The notes: a model not told the origin generated them from the sequence alone. A stretch of DNA of 64,000 nucleotides from Methylomonas sp. (GCF_023228165.1 NZ_JALOBS010000023.1:31469-95468), one strand, 5' to 3'. Counted from the first letter of the stretch, positions 52,408 to 61,957 are shown. Made by a program: numbers and translations.

Positions 52408-55056
52408 TCAGGCCGACCCCTTAGGCCCAGTTGGTTTATGCTGTTCGTTGAAAAACTTGAAACAACTCCGTCCAGCTTCTTTGGCCTGATACATGGCGTT
52501 GTCGGCTCTTTTTAGCAAGGTTTTGGCATCAATGCCGTGCGAAGGGTAAAGGGCGATGCCCAAGCTGATGGAAATGTTGATGGTATGTTGTTCAATTTGA
52601 AATGGCTGGTTGAGTGCATGCACCACTTTTTCCGCTACCGAGGTAGCGTCTTGCGCATGGTCGATAGGGGAAAGCAAAATCACAAATTCATCCCCGCCTA
52701 AACGGGCCACGGTGTCGGTTTCTCGCTTTATGCATGTTTGTAAACGCTTGGCAACTTCGCGCAGCAGCAGATCGCCAATGCCATGTCCCAAATTGTCGTT
52801 GACCGGTTTGAACTTATCCAAATCCAAAAACATAACAGCCAGTTTGGCTTTTTCGCGTCGAACTTGGGCCAAAGCTTGCTGCAGGCGGTCAGTAAGCAGG
52901 GTGCGATTGGGTAAGTCCGTCAGTACATCAAAATGGGCTAAGTGTTTGACTACCTCTTCTTGCTCTTTACGGGCCGTAATGTCTAGCATGGTGCCGACAT
53001 AATGAGTTACAACCCCTGCTTGATCCTTGACGGCGGTAATGGTGAGCCATTCCAGATAGGGATCACCATTTTTGCGGCGATTCCAGATTTCGCCCTGCCA
53101 GTAACCTGATTTTGCAATGCTAGCCCACATCTCGCTATAGAACGCGTCATCGTGAATGCCGGATCTCAAAACATTCATGCCGTGGCCGACCACGTCTTCA
53201 GGCTTAAAGCCGGTAAGCTCGGTAAACGAGCGATTGATATTCAAAATCACGGTATCCGCATCGGTGATCACCATGCCTTCCTGAGCTTCGAAAGCAGTGG
53301 CGGCAATACGCAATTGGGTTTCGCTGCGTTTTCGGTCGGAAATATCATGGGAAAAGCCGACTGTGCCTAATAGTAAGCCGTTGGTGTCGATAACGGGTGC
53401 TTTGAAGGTTTCTATCCAGCGTGTCCCGTGCGCATCTTCAATGCATTCCACCGTCATTTTTTGTTGTCTGGAAATCATGACGGATATATCGTCGTCACGG
53501 TGGGCATCCGCTATTGTCTTACTATTAATGTCGTAATCCGACTTGCCGATTAATGCATCCGGGTCGGTCGAGCCATAGGTATTGGCAAATACTTTATTTA
53601 CAGCCAGGAAATGGCTTTGAGGATCTTTTAACCATACTTCAAAAGGAAAGTTATCGAGCAGAGCGCGTTGATAACGCTCCTTTTTCTTCAATGCGGCTTC
53701 AATACGTTTGCGTTCCGTGATGTCTTGAGCAATGGTAAAGCTAATTTCTTCTCCATTGTAAATGATGTAATGACCGGTGATACTGACGCTAAATAATTGG
53801 CCATTTTTATGGCGATGGCGGGTTTCAAGGTTGATGAATTTATCCGTCCGTAGTGATCGCCAGAGATCCGGCCAGGCAGTTTCTGGAAAGTCCGGGTCAA
53901 AGTTCCAGGGGTACATGTCTAATAATTCTTCTCGGCGATAACCCAGCGAAGAGCAGGCGCAGTCATTAACATATTGGATTTTGCCGGAGGCATTAATCAT
54001 GAAAAATGCGGTTTCGCTTCTATCCAGCATGGTTTTGGCTAACCATAGCTCGTGTTCAGATTGCTTGCGTTTGGTAATGTCTTCGTATACACCTAAAACG
54101 CCGATTACCTTGGCCTGGTTGTCCCGCAAAGGCGTTTTGGATGTGCGTAACCAAATGGGCTGACCTTCGGGAGTGGTTTGCGGTTCCTCGTAAGTCAATT
54201 TGCTCAGGCAGGATTGCATGACTTGTTGGTCATCGGCGCGATATAACTCGGCTTGATCGCGCCATGCAAGCTCGGAATCCAGTCGGCCAATAACATCGGC
54301 TGGCCTTGCCGCGCCGCTATCCCGAGCGAATGCAGTGTTACAGCCCAGATAGCGGGAGTCAAGATCTTTCCAGAACACCCGCATCGGGATGGTTTCAATA
54401 ATTGATTCTAGGATGGTATTGGATTCCCGCAGGGCAGCGGACGTGTGCGCTTTTTCGGTAATGTCGTACAGCACCACCAGGTGCAAGCCCCGGTGAGCGG
54501 GTTCCAAAGGGGTGGCTGTGGCAAGTGTGATTTTGGTATCGCCGTTTTTACAGCAAATCTTGACTTCCAGAGGGTCGAAAGTACCGCCATTGGAGCGGAT
54601 GACGTCCAAATGAGACCGCCAAGTATCAGCTACCCATCGTCGGTAATTGGCGTCGGGATAAGCTTTCGACCACCAGCACTGCAAGGTCGGAATATCGTCT
54701 CCGGTGTACCCGAATACTTTAGTGAATTCAGGGTTGATTAGCAGGATATTCGTAGAGTCGTCATTTAGGGCGATCGGTACCGGGCAGGCGTTAATAATGC
54801 TGGCAAGGTGTTGGTTTTCTTGCTGGGTTTGGGTCAGCGTGGTTAAAAAATAAATCGTTAAGCCGCTAATGACCGACGCTACCACAATGGATGTCACCAG
54901 TCCGGTCAGCAGATAATGGGCTGTCACTCGATCTTCGATGAGTATATTCATGCCCGCAACAATGGGCAATATCATAAATACCGCCAATACCTCGGCCGCC
55001 AGCCATAGCTGCCACTTTTTTTTGTCTTGCAAGCGGGCGATGAGTGAATTATTCAA
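52408..55056 (-). CDS. Membrane diguanylate cyclase with five PAS domains
   Basis: An 882-residue signalling protein. Two helices (about 16-35 and 48-72) precede five PAS domains in tandem (about 82-205, 210-330, 335-455, 460-580 and 585-710, by motif spacing). The C-terminal GGDEF domain is intact (RLGGDEFVIL) and the inhibitory RxxD site (RETD) is exactly five residues before. It should make c-di-GMP under feedback control. PAS ligands are not identifiable. It converges with the orphan kinase. Confidence 0.92.
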   Translation of the reverse strand: MNNSLIARLQDKKKWQLWLAAEVLAVFMILPIVAGMNILIEDRVTAHYLLTGLVTSIVVASVISGLTIYFLTTLTQTQQENQHLASIINACPVPIALNDDSTNILLINPEFTKVFGYTGDDIPTLQCWWSKAYPDANYRRWVADTWRSHLDVIRSNGGTFDPLEVKICCKNGDTKITLATATPLEPAHRGLHLVVLYDITEKAHTSAALRESNTILESIIETIPMRVFWKDLDSRYLGCNTAFARDSGAARPADVIGRLDSELAWRDQAELYRADDQQVMQSCLSKLTYEEPQTTPEGQPIWLRTSKTPLRDNQAKVIGVLGVYEDITKRKQSEHELWLAKTMLDRSETAFFMINASGKIQYVNDCACSSLGYRREELLDMYPWNFDPDFPETAWPDLWRSLRTDKFINLETRHRHKNGQLFSVSITGHYIIYNGEEISFTIAQDITERKRIEAALKKKERYQRALLDNFPFEVWLKDPQSHFLAVNKVFANTYGSTDPDALIGKSDYDINSKTIADAHRDDDISVMISRQQKMTVECIEDAHGTRWIETFKAPVIDTNGLLLGTVGFSHDISDRKRSETQLRIAATAFEAQEGMVITDADTVILNINRSFTELTGFKPEDVVGHGMNVLRSGIHDDAFYSEMWASIAKSGYWQGEIWNRRKNGDPYLEWLTITAVKDQAGVVTHYVGTMLDITARKEQEEVVKHLAHFDVLTDLPNRTLLTDRLQQALAQVRREKAKLAVMFLDLDKFKPVNDNLGHGIGDLLLREVAKRLQTCIKRETDTVARLGGDEFVILLSPIDHAQDATSVAEKVVHALNQPFQIEQHTINISISLGIALYPSHGIDAKTLLKRADNAMYQAKEAGRSCFKFFNEQHKPTGPKGSA

Positions 55057-55186
55057 GGTGTTTTATGAATTTGGGTGTTAACTCTTAAGCATGGTCGGTG
55101 AAAAACAGCTAGTTATAACAAATTATCTGCCAACCCGATAATCGCAAGGCTGTGTTGGAATACCCGGGTAGGGTGTTGGCTTTGTG

Positions 55187-55206
55187 TTGTAAGCATATTC
55201 TTACAA
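55187..55206. promoter_or_regulatory. Perfect dyad TTGTAAG-N6-CTTACAA upstream of the PAS-GGDEF gene
   Basis: Two perfect 7-base arms, 20 bp in total, lie about 130 bases upstream of the diguanylate cyclase start, in a 376-base gap (55057-55432) with no gene. The sequence has the form of an operator. The remainder of the gap holds the terminator at 55373-55412 and nothing else I can support. Confidence 0.5.
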
Positions 55207-55372
55207 AATACGCATAATTGAAACGTACAAACGTGCAATATGTGGACTTGCCGCTCAAATTTTGCGGACGAAATCAAAAAGTAGAATTACGCCGGTCTGT
55301 ATATACCCTATGTACGCAGTCAGGTATTTGCCGGGAAAGTAAATCAGTGGCCGATGATATGGGGGATTTACT

Positions 55373-55412
55373 GAAAATAAGCAGGCCAGTCTATTAGGTC
55401 TGCTTATTTTTT
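55373..55412. terminator. Bidirectional intrinsic terminator after purD
   Basis: GAAAATAAGCAGGCC and GGTCTGCTTATTTT pair over 14 positions with one mismatch; a run of T follows on the plus strand and the A-rich left arm gives U-rich RNA on the minus strand. It lies 21 bases beyond the purD stop, so it ends purD mRNA. Confidence 0.8.
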
Positions 55413-55432
55413 GTCTAAGCGAAAATGTGAAT

Positions 55433-56707
55433 TTAGCGAATGGCTTTAAAACCAATGTCGGTTCGGTAATAAATATTCTGCCACTCGATTTGCTGACAAA
55501 GCTGATAGGCATTTGTCTGTGCGTCGGCAATCGAATCGCCTAATGCGCAGGCGCATAGCACACGGCCTCCGGCGGTAACTACTTGTGCGTTTTTTTGCTG
55601 GGTGCCGGCGTGAAAGACTTTGCTGTTCTCGCTTTCGCGGTCGGGTAAGCCTTGGATGACATCTCCCGTGGCGTAGTCGTCCGGATAACCGCCCGCTGCC
55701 AATACCACGCCCAAGGCCGGGCGTTGGTCCCATTCGGTGCTGATCTGATCGAGCGTTTTGTTAAGTGCCGCCTGACACAGTTTGATCAGATCGCTTTTTA
55801 AACGCATCATAATCGGTTGAGTTTCCGGGTCGCCGAAACGGCAGTTGTATTCCAATACTTTGATGTCGCCGTTTTTATCGATCATCAGGCCGGCATACAA
55901 AAATCCCGTGTATTCGTTGCCGTCTTCGCGCATACCCTTTAGTGTCGGGTTTATGACTTCGTTCATCACTCGTTGGTGAATTTCCGGCGTGACAATAGGC
56001 GCGGGTGAGTAGGCGCCCATGCCGCCGGTATTAGGTCCCTGATCACCGTTGTCTCGGGCTTTGTGGTCTTGTGAGGTGGCCATGGCTAAGGCATGCAGAC
56101 CGTCGGCGATGACGATGAAACTTGCCTCTTCGCCGGCTAAAAATTCTTCGATAACCACGCGGTGGCCGGCGTCGCCAAAGCTATTGCCGGACAGCATGTC
56201 TTGTACGGCATCAATCGCCTGTTGTTCGGTTTGCGCCACAATCACGCCTTTGCCGGCGGCTAGGCCATCGGCTTTGACTACAATCGGCGCGCCTTTGCGC
56301 TGGATGTATGCGATCGCTTGTTCCGTATCGGTAAATGTTTCGTATGCTGCGGAAGGGATGCCGTGGCGGGCCATGAAATCTTTACAGAAGGATTTAGAGC
56401 CTTCCAATTGCGCGGCTTGCGCGGTGGGACCAAAACAGGCCATGCCGGCGGCGGTAAAGGAGTCGACGATACCTTTTACCAAGGGTACTTCAGGACCTAC
56501 GATGGTTAAACCAATATCACGGGCTTGTACAAAATTTAACAAACCGGCTATATCGTCCAGCTGTATGGCGACATTTTCTACGCCGGACTCCAATGCAGTG
56601 CCGGCATTGCCGGGGGCGACGAAAACATGGCTGACTTGTGCTGATTGTTTGGCCTTCCAGGCCAGGGCGTGCTCACGGCCACCGCTGCCGACGATCAAAA
56701 TTTTCAT
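55433..56707 (-). CDS. purD: Phosphoribosylamine-glycine ligase
   Basis: A 424-residue ATP-grasp enzyme for the second step of purine synthesis. MKILIVGSGGREHALAWK, GPEVPLVKGIVD, VVKADGLAAGKGVIVA, IEEFLAGEEASFIVIADG and EYNCRFGDPETQ match the family. The start at 56707 is chosen over 56740 by alignment. It is followed by a clear terminator. Confidence 0.97.
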   Translation of the reverse strand: MKILIVGSGGREHALAWKAKQSAQVSHVFVAPGNAGTALESGVENVAIQLDDIAGLLNFVQARDIGLTIVGPEVPLVKGIVDSFTAAGMACFGPTAQAAQLEGSKSFCKDFMARHGIPSAAYETFTDTEQAIAYIQRKGAPIVVKADGLAAGKGVIVAQTEQQAIDAVQDMLSGNSFGDAGHRVVIEEFLAGEEASFIVIADGLHALAMATSQDHKARDNGDQGPNTGGMGAYSPAPIVTPEIHQRVMNEVINPTLKGMREDGNEYTGFLYAGLMIDKNGDIKVLEYNCRFGDPETQPIMMRLKSDLIKLCQAALNKTLDQISTEWDQRPALGVVLAAGGYPDDYATGDVIQGLPDRESENSKVFHAGTQQKNAQVVTAGGRVLCACALGDSIADAQTNAYQLCQQIEWQNIYYRTDIGFKAIR

Positions 56708-56874
56708 GTGGATAAAACCTTGGGTTAATGGTTGGTGCAAATTTTGGGGTAAATTTTAACGGGATTTACCGGTGTGGGTTGGAATTTATGTGGCGGCCGT
56801 GTTAGCGTGAGCGATGCGTTGTTTTGTTGTTACGCATACTATTTGATTTCAATTTTATAAGTTTAGGAGTTGCT

Positions 56875-57213
56875 ATGACGGATTGCCTGTTTTGCAAAAT
56901 GGTAAGGGGCGAAATCAAACCGGATGTGGTTTTTGAGGATGAAAAAGTGTTGGCGTTTAAAGATATTAACCCGCAAGCACCCATGCATGTGTTAGTGGTG
57001 CCAAAACTGCACATTGCCAATTTGAATGCCCTGCAGGAAGCGGCCTTGGGCGGTCATATGCTGAAAATCGCCGCTTGTATTGCGGAAGAACACGGCTATG
57101 CCGAATCAGGTTATCGTGCCGTATTTAACTGTAACGATGATGGCGGACAGACCGTGCATCACCTGCATTTACATGTCATGGGCGGCAGACGTATGGCATG
57201 GCCGCCGGGTTAA
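56875..57213 (+). CDS. hinT: HIT-family purine nucleoside phosphoramidase (HinT)
   Basis: A 112-residue HIT-fold hydrolase with the catalytic triad motif HHLHLHV, preceded by CLFCKMVRGEI (zinc-like Cys pair) and PMHVLVVPKLHIANL. HinT cleaves AMP-N bonds of nucleoside phosphoramidates. Start at 56875 is chosen by alignment; the 56824 start would add a stretch that does not match. Confidence 0.95.
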   Translation: MTDCLFCKMVRGEIKPDVVFEDEKVLAFKDINPQAPMHVLVVPKLHIANLNALQEAALGGHMLKIAACIAEEHGYAESGYRAVFNCNDDGGQTVHHLHLHVMGGRRMAWPPG

Positions 57214-57229
57214 TGGTGTATTTACGGAC

Positions 57230-57544
57230 TTAACGGTTCGGCAAACGACCCTGGGCTTGCCATGTGACAACATGGGACAAGCCCATATGGGTTTCCAAAT
57301 GCAGCAAAATCGTTTCCACTCGTTCCGTGGTGTCGTAAAACTCGACGATTAACGGCAAATCCAGGGAAAGATCTATCAAGGAGGCTATATGTACCTGACC
57401 GTCCGGGCCGAAACCGCCGATGCCGCGCAGCACGGTCACGCCTGACACTTTTTCTTCATCGTGCAGCAGTTTAATCAAAGTAGCGAGCAGGTGTTCGCCT
57501 TCCCGCAAGTAAATGCGGGCTACGGTGACAGTTTGAATTGCCAT
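57230..57544 (-). CDS. DUF190 protein
   Basis: A 104-residue small protein of the DUF190 family (PII-like ferredoxin-like fold): VARIYLREGEHLL, LLHDEEKVSGVTVLRGIGGFG and LPLIVEFYDTTERVETIL. It overlaps crcB by 25 bases, and DUF190 genes commonly accompany crcB, so it likely regulates or supports fluoride export. I chose the Met at 57544 from family starts. Confidence 0.88.
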   Translation of the reverse strand: MAIQTVTVARIYLREGEHLLATLIKLLHDEEKVSGVTVLRGIGGFGPDGQVHIASLIDLSLDLPLIVEFYDTTERVETILLHLETHMGLSHVVTWQAQGRLPNR

Positions 57545-58227
57545 AACCAATTTCCTATCCATGAACCAGACCAGATCATCAATACGCCCAATAAGCTGTT
57601 GATGATAAATAAGCTCAGCAGGTGATGAAACTCAGCCTGCAGTGATGAGATTTTAAAGCCGAACCATAAGGTTGAGGAAATCGTCAATACGCCCAGCAGT
57701 AGCACAAAAAAAATGGCCCGCATTTCGGTGCTCAAGTTGAAACGATTGATCAGCCACTCGGCCAGTATGGAAAGAGCGAACACGGCTAGAAAGCTTGCTA
57801 CAAACTCCAGGGCCGGCAAATGTTGGTTTAACCAGGGTGCGATAGGCTCTGAAAATACCGTGCGGCCCCAGATCAGGCCCACCCAGCAGGCGGTCAGACA
57901 TAGAACCACGCTCAAGAAAATATTTAAAAACGCTTTTAGCAGACTACCTGCCTCAAGCAGATATAACGTTTCTAGGGCGAAGGTAGAGAAAGTGGTAAAC
58001 GCGCCAAGAAAGCCGACTAAAATCGCGGCACGATACTCTACAGCGAAGGCGAAGCGTTGTACCATCAACTCGGTGAGCAACCCCATCAACAAGGAACCCA
58101 GCACATTCACAAACAGAGTGCCGTGGGGAAAACTGCGGCCTAAAACGGCGTATATGCCGTTTGCCGCCAAAAAGCGCAACACGGCGCCAAGGGAGCCGCC
58201 TAATGCGATGGCGATCAGTTGGTTCAT
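57520..58227 (-). CDS. crcB: CrcB/Fluc fluoride channel fused to a degenerate second CrcB domain
   Basis: A 235-residue membrane protein. Residues 1-122 form a full Fluc channel: GGSLGAVLRF, GTLFVNVLG, RAAILVGFLGAFTTFSTFALET and the helix with Asn102. Residues 138-231 align with helices 2-4 of the first copy (FVAS vs FVNV, LAEWLINRF vs LTELMVQRF, EMRAIFFVLLLGVLTISSTL vs EYRAAILVGFLGAFTTFSTF), but the first helix is missing and the key Asn and Phe box are lost. Standard Fluc is about 125 residues and works as an antiparallel dimer. See findings for the topology argument. Confidence 0.87.
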   Translation of the reverse strand: MNQLIAIALGGSLGAVLRFLAANGIYAVLGRSFPHGTLFVNVLGSLLMGLLTELMVQRFAFAVEYRAAILVGFLGAFTTFSTFALETLYLLEAGSLLKAFLNIFLSVVLCLTACWVGLIWGRTVFSEPIAPWLNQHLPALEFVASFLAVFALSILAEWLINRFNLSTEMRAIFFVLLLGVLTISSTLWFGFKISSLQAEFHHLLSLFIINSLLGVLMIWSGSWIGNWLWQFKLSP

Positions 58228-58311
58228 GGCTTATCTTGAATCATCGGGCTCGGCCTCGGAATCTGAATTAGCGTTGCGGCAAAAAAGATTGTCCAGTGTG
58301 CGGTTGCATTA

Positions 58312-59040
58312 TTAACTTAAACCTTTACCAATTAATATCAAGCCGGACAAGGCCAGAAAGCCGGCGAAAATACGTCGGTATTTCCGGCGGTCTATCCGAT
58401 TATAGAAGGTTTCATCGGTGAAAACGAAGACCAACGCACCCACGGTAAGATAAATGACGTCGTCGTAAATTGGCACATCGATTTGTTGTCGAGTAAACAG
58501 CCAAAGCGTCAGCAATTGAATCAGGGCAAAGGTGCCGTAACAGGCGGCGATGGTAACCCGCGCCACGTCTTTCTGGTAATTTTTGTGGTGAACCAGTGCC
58601 GTCAATAGCGAGCCGCCCAGATTGCTGATCCCATGTACCACGCCCATGACGACACAATAAACCGTTTCGTGGCGCATTAACCGGTCTATTAATCGGGCGC
58701 TAGCAGTGGAAAGTTCTTTCAAGGCAATCAATAGCAAAAATGGTCCGATAACCAGCCCTATGTTGAGGCGGATATGAGTGACCAGAAACAAAAATATTGC
58801 AATGGGAGGTAGTGTCAACAGCAAGATTTTTCGGTACAAAACAACATCGACATGGGGATGATGCTTAAGTATTTGCAGCAAATTAATCACCAGTGATACC
58901 GGCAATAATACCACTAGTACATCGACGAAAGGGTAGCCGAGTAGCAGTAATAGCGGGGTGCCGAACAGTAATACCCCGGCACCGAAGATACTTTGAATGA
59001 AAGCGGTTATTGCTATAGTCAGGAAAATTTCAGGAGGCAT
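58312..59040 (-). CDS. TauE/SafE-family membrane permease
   Basis: A 242-residue inner-membrane protein with eight or so helices. The internal repeat is visible: an N-terminal FIQSIFGAGVLLFGTPLLLLLGYP and a second half VHGISNLGGSLLTALVHH. The family is linked to export of sulfite and small organosulfonates or anions, but the substrate here is unknown. The gene is followed by the fluoride-related genes, which may hint at anion traffic. Confidence 0.85.
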   Translation of the reverse strand: MPPEIFLTIAITAFIQSIFGAGVLLFGTPLLLLLGYPFVDVLVVLLPVSLVINLLQILKHHPHVDVVLYRKILLLTLPPIAIFLFLVTHIRLNIGLVIGPFLLLIALKELSTASARLIDRLMRHETVYCVVMGVVHGISNLGGSLLTALVHHKNYQKDVARVTIAACYGTFALIQLLTLWLFTRQQIDVPIYDDVIYLTVGALVFVFTDETFYNRIDRRKYRRIFAGFLALSGLILIGKGLS

Positions 59041-59084
59041 GATGATCTCCGGTAAGCCATGAATTTAACGAAATATCTGAATAT

Positions 59085-59975
59085 TTAGTTGCGATTGCCC
59101 GGCGGCATTTTTTCTCGGAGTTTGAGAAATCGTTGGTAGCGGCTGGTAGGAATCGAGCCGTTTTCCGCTGCTTGCCTAACGGCGCAATCTTTATCGTTAA
59201 GGTGGCGGCAATCATTGAACCGGCATTGGCCTATAAAGGGATGGAATTCCCGATAGCCCCAGGCGAGCTGCGCTTCCGATAAACCCGCCAAACCAAAAAT
59301 CGCCACGCCGGGGCTGTCGATCAAATCGCCTCCAGCGGGTAAATGATACAGGGTGGCAGCGGTTGTGGTGTGGCGGCCATGGCGGGTGGTTTCGGAAACG
59401 CTGTTGATTTTTAGCGTTCTGTCGGGCAGCAATGTGTTCGTCAATGAGGATTTTCCAACACCGGATTGGCCGGCAAACATGCTGGTTTGAGTCGATAAAA
59501 CTTTTTGCAAAGCGTCCAGGCCAATCTGTTGGTTGGCGCTTACCCGGTATAGACAATAACCCAACGCCAGGTAATTTTGCAGTTCCAGTTCGACCGTATC
59601 GGAACGGGGCAGGTCGATCTTATTGAATACCAGGGCGGCATCGATAGTGCAGTTTTCGCATATGGCCAGATATTGATCCAGCAATAGAAAATCGCAATCC
59701 GGTTCGGCGGCAAATACGACGAAAATCGTGTCGATATTGGCGGCGACGGGGCGGATCTGCTCGCCGCGACTGGGGCGTTGCAATACGGATCGTCGTGGCA
59801 GCAGTTGTTCGATACGGCCTTGATCGGGCGCGGGCAGCGATAGTAAAACCCGGTCACCCACCACTACCGTATCCAGCTTGCGCAGGGTCTGGCAGAGGAT
59901 GATTTGTCCGCCCACTTCGACAGCTATACCCTTGCCAAGGTGGGCGATAACCAATCCTTCCGTCAGTGTGGTCAT
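59085..59975 (-). CDS. rsgA: Ribosome small subunit-dependent GTPase RsgA
   Basis: A 296-residue circularly permuted GTPase for 30S maturation. It has an OB-fold (about 1-60), G4 NKIDLP, then G1 GQSGVGKSSLTN and G3 DSPGV in permuted order, and a C-terminal zinc part with CRFNDCRHLNDKDCAV. It overlaps the M48 protease stop by one base. Confidence 0.96.
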   Translation of the reverse strand: MTTLTEGLVIAHLGKGIAVEVGGQIILCQTLRKLDTVVVGDRVLLSLPAPDQGRIEQLLPRRSVLQRPSRGEQIRPVAANIDTIFVVFAAEPDCDFLLLDQYLAICENCTIDAALVFNKIDLPRSDTVELELQNYLALGYCLYRVSANQQIGLDALQKVLSTQTSMFAGQSGVGKSSLTNTLLPDRTLKINSVSETTRHGRHTTTAATLYHLPAGGDLIDSPGVAIFGLAGLSEAQLAWGYREFHPFIGQCRFNDCRHLNDKDCAVRQAAENGSIPTSRYQRFLKLREKMPPGNRN

Positions 59976-61225
59976 CAGGCGGATTGCATTTTTTCTTCGA
60001 TATGCGCAATGCGGATCGCTGCGGGTGGATGGCTATAATGGAAAGCGGAATATATAGGGTCAGGGGTCAATGTGCTGGCGTTTTCTTCGTAGAGCTTTAC
60101 CAAGCCGCTGATCATTTTGCTGCCTTTGGCGTGGCGGGTGGCGAATTCGTCGGCTTCAAATTCAAATTTGCGTTGAAAATAGGCGCTAATGGGCTGCATA
60201 AAGGTGGTAAATACCGGCGATACCAACATGAACAACAGCAATGCCGCTGCGTTGGAGTGCGTGGTGACGCCCAGTCCGTCGAAAAACCAATCCTGCGTAA
60301 TCAGCCAGCCTAATACCGCAAAGCTGATCAGGGTCATCACGGAAGAGGCGATCAGCATTTTAATCACATGTTTGCATTTAAAGTGGCCTAATTCGTGGGC
60401 CAAAACGGCTTCCAGTTCTTCTTCATCCAGTGAATTGACCAGCGTATCGAAAAATACGATGCGTTTGTTATTACCCAGGCCGGTGAAGTAAGCATTGCCG
60501 TGGCCGGATCGGCGTGATCCGTCCATGATAAAAATACCCTGACTGTTAAAGCCGCAGCGTTCCAGCAGGTTCTTGATGCGGTCTTTTAGGCTGCCGTCCT
60601 GCATAGGGGTAAATTTGTTAAATAACGGTGCAATCAGGGTAGGGAATAGCCAACTCATCAATAAAGAGAAAGTCATGATGATGGCCCAGGCATAAAGCCA
60701 CCATAGGCTGCCGATGCTATCCATCACCCACAAAATCAGGGCCATAATGGGTAGGCCTATGCCTAGTGTAAGGCTGATAGAAATGAGTTGATCCTTGGCG
60801 AATTGCGGCAGGGTGTTTTTGTTAAAGCCGTATTTGTCTTCAATCACAAAAGTTTGATACAGACCGAACGGAATTTCGATAACTGTCATCAACATGAAAA
60901 TGCTGGCTACGGAGATCAAATCCGCCCACATGGTCGATAGGTCGAAAGTCGACCAAAAATCGAATACCAAGCTGATACCGCCACCCACGGTCAACAACAG
61001 TAAGAACAGCATGCCGACGCCGCCGTCGATATCGCCCAATTTACTTTTTTCAATGGTGTAATCGGCGGCTTTTTGATGGGCGGGTAATGTCACTCTATCC
61101 TTGAAAGCTGGTGGAACCTGTTCGCGATGCCCGGCGACATAGGCTTTTTGCCGGCTGGACAGCCAAAACTGTATGCCATAGGAAAGAATGAGCGCAAATA
61201 AAAAAATGACTGTAAAGATGTTCAT
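59975..61225 (-). CDS. M48-family membrane metallopeptidase (Ste24/CAAX-prenyl-type)
   Basis: A 416-residue integral membrane zinc protease. Zinc motif HELGH in VLAHELGHFKCKH, and a third ligand Glu in FEFEADEFATRHAKG; about seven helices surround the site (including the long N-terminal ones at about 5-25 and 65-90). Start MNIFTVIFLFALILS at 61225. Bacterial relatives degrade misfolded envelope proteins; the substrate is unknown. The gene is divergent from orn. Confidence 0.93.
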   Translation of the reverse strand: MNIFTVIFLFALILSYGIQFWLSSRQKAYVAGHREQVPPAFKDRVTLPAHQKAADYTIEKSKLGDIDGGVGMLFLLLLTVGGGISLVFDFWSTFDLSTMWADLISVASIFMLMTVIEIPFGLYQTFVIEDKYGFNKNTLPQFAKDQLISISLTLGIGLPIMALILWVMDSIGSLWWLYAWAIIMTFSLLMSWLFPTLIAPLFNKFTPMQDGSLKDRIKNLLERCGFNSQGIFIMDGSRRSGHGNAYFTGLGNNKRIVFFDTLVNSLDEEELEAVLAHELGHFKCKHVIKMLIASSVMTLISFAVLGWLITQDWFFDGLGVTTHSNAAALLLFMLVSPVFTTFMQPISAYFQRKFEFEADEFATRHAKGSKMISGLVKLYEENASTLTPDPIYSAFHYSHPPAAIRIAHIEEKMQSA

Positions 61226-61326
61226 TGATACGAATATGTGGAAGGGGTTAACAATTAGCGGTACAGAGTAGCTAATGCTACAATTTGCCGCAACATATTA
61301 ATCTATAAGTCTCAACGGAAATATAA

Positions 61327-61872
61327 ATGGCTCAGGATGCTGACAACCTCATTTGGATCGATCTGGAAATGACCGGGCTTGATCCTGATACCGATTTGAT
61401 AATCGAAATTGCCACGGTCGTCACCGACAAAAATCTGAATTTGCTGGCGGAAGGTCCTGTTCTGGCTGTTCATCAATCCGATGCGGCGTTGGCTGGGATG
61501 GATGAGTGGAATCAGCAGCATCATGGCCAATCCGGTTTGATCCAACGCGTTAAGGAGTCAAACATTACTGCCGCCGCTGCCGAAGCTTTAACGCTGGAGT
61601 TTTTAGAGAACTGGTTGCCGCCCAAAGCATCACCCATTTGCGGTAACAGTATTTGCCAGGATCGGCGGTTTTTATATCGATATATGCCCAAGCTGGAAGC
61701 GTTTTTTCATTATCGAAACCTGGATGTGTCCACGGTAAAGGAATTGGCAGGGCGCTGGGCGCCGCATCTCAAAAATGGTTTTAATAAGAAAGCCAGTCAT
61801 AAAGCCTTCGATGACATTATTGAATCCATTGAAGAGCTGAAATATTATCGGGAACATTTCTTCAAGGTATAA
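61327..61872 (+). CDS. orn: Oligoribonuclease
   Basis: A 181-residue DEDDh 3'-to-5' exonuclease that degrades 2-5-nucleotide RNA and pGpG from c-di-GMP breakdown. LIWIDLEMTGLDPDTD carries the first Asp/Glu, NSICQDRRFLYRYMPKLEAFFHYRNLDVSTVKELA follows, and HKAFDDIIESIEEL gives the catalytic His and Asp. Its presence supports the c-di-GMP turnover of the nearby PAS-GGDEF/EAL proteins. Confidence 0.97.
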   Translation: MAQDADNLIWIDLEMTGLDPDTDLIIEIATVVTDKNLNLLAEGPVLAVHQSDAALAGMDEWNQQHHGQSGLIQRVKESNITAAAAEALTLEFLENWLPPKASPICGNSICQDRRFLYRYMPKLEAFFHYRNLDVSTVKELAGRWAPHLKNGFNKKASHKAFDDIIESIEELKYYREHFFKV

Positions 61873-61957
61873 ATTTAGATATCGCTTTCCCGGTCTTTTA
61901 AAGTCGAAATGATACCCTCTCGACTCAATTTATTTCAAATTCAGGTAACACATTCAC

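Noticed and set aside
56049..56759. 236-codon plus-strand frame opposite purD
   Set aside because: Antisense to purD, which is unmistakable by motifs.
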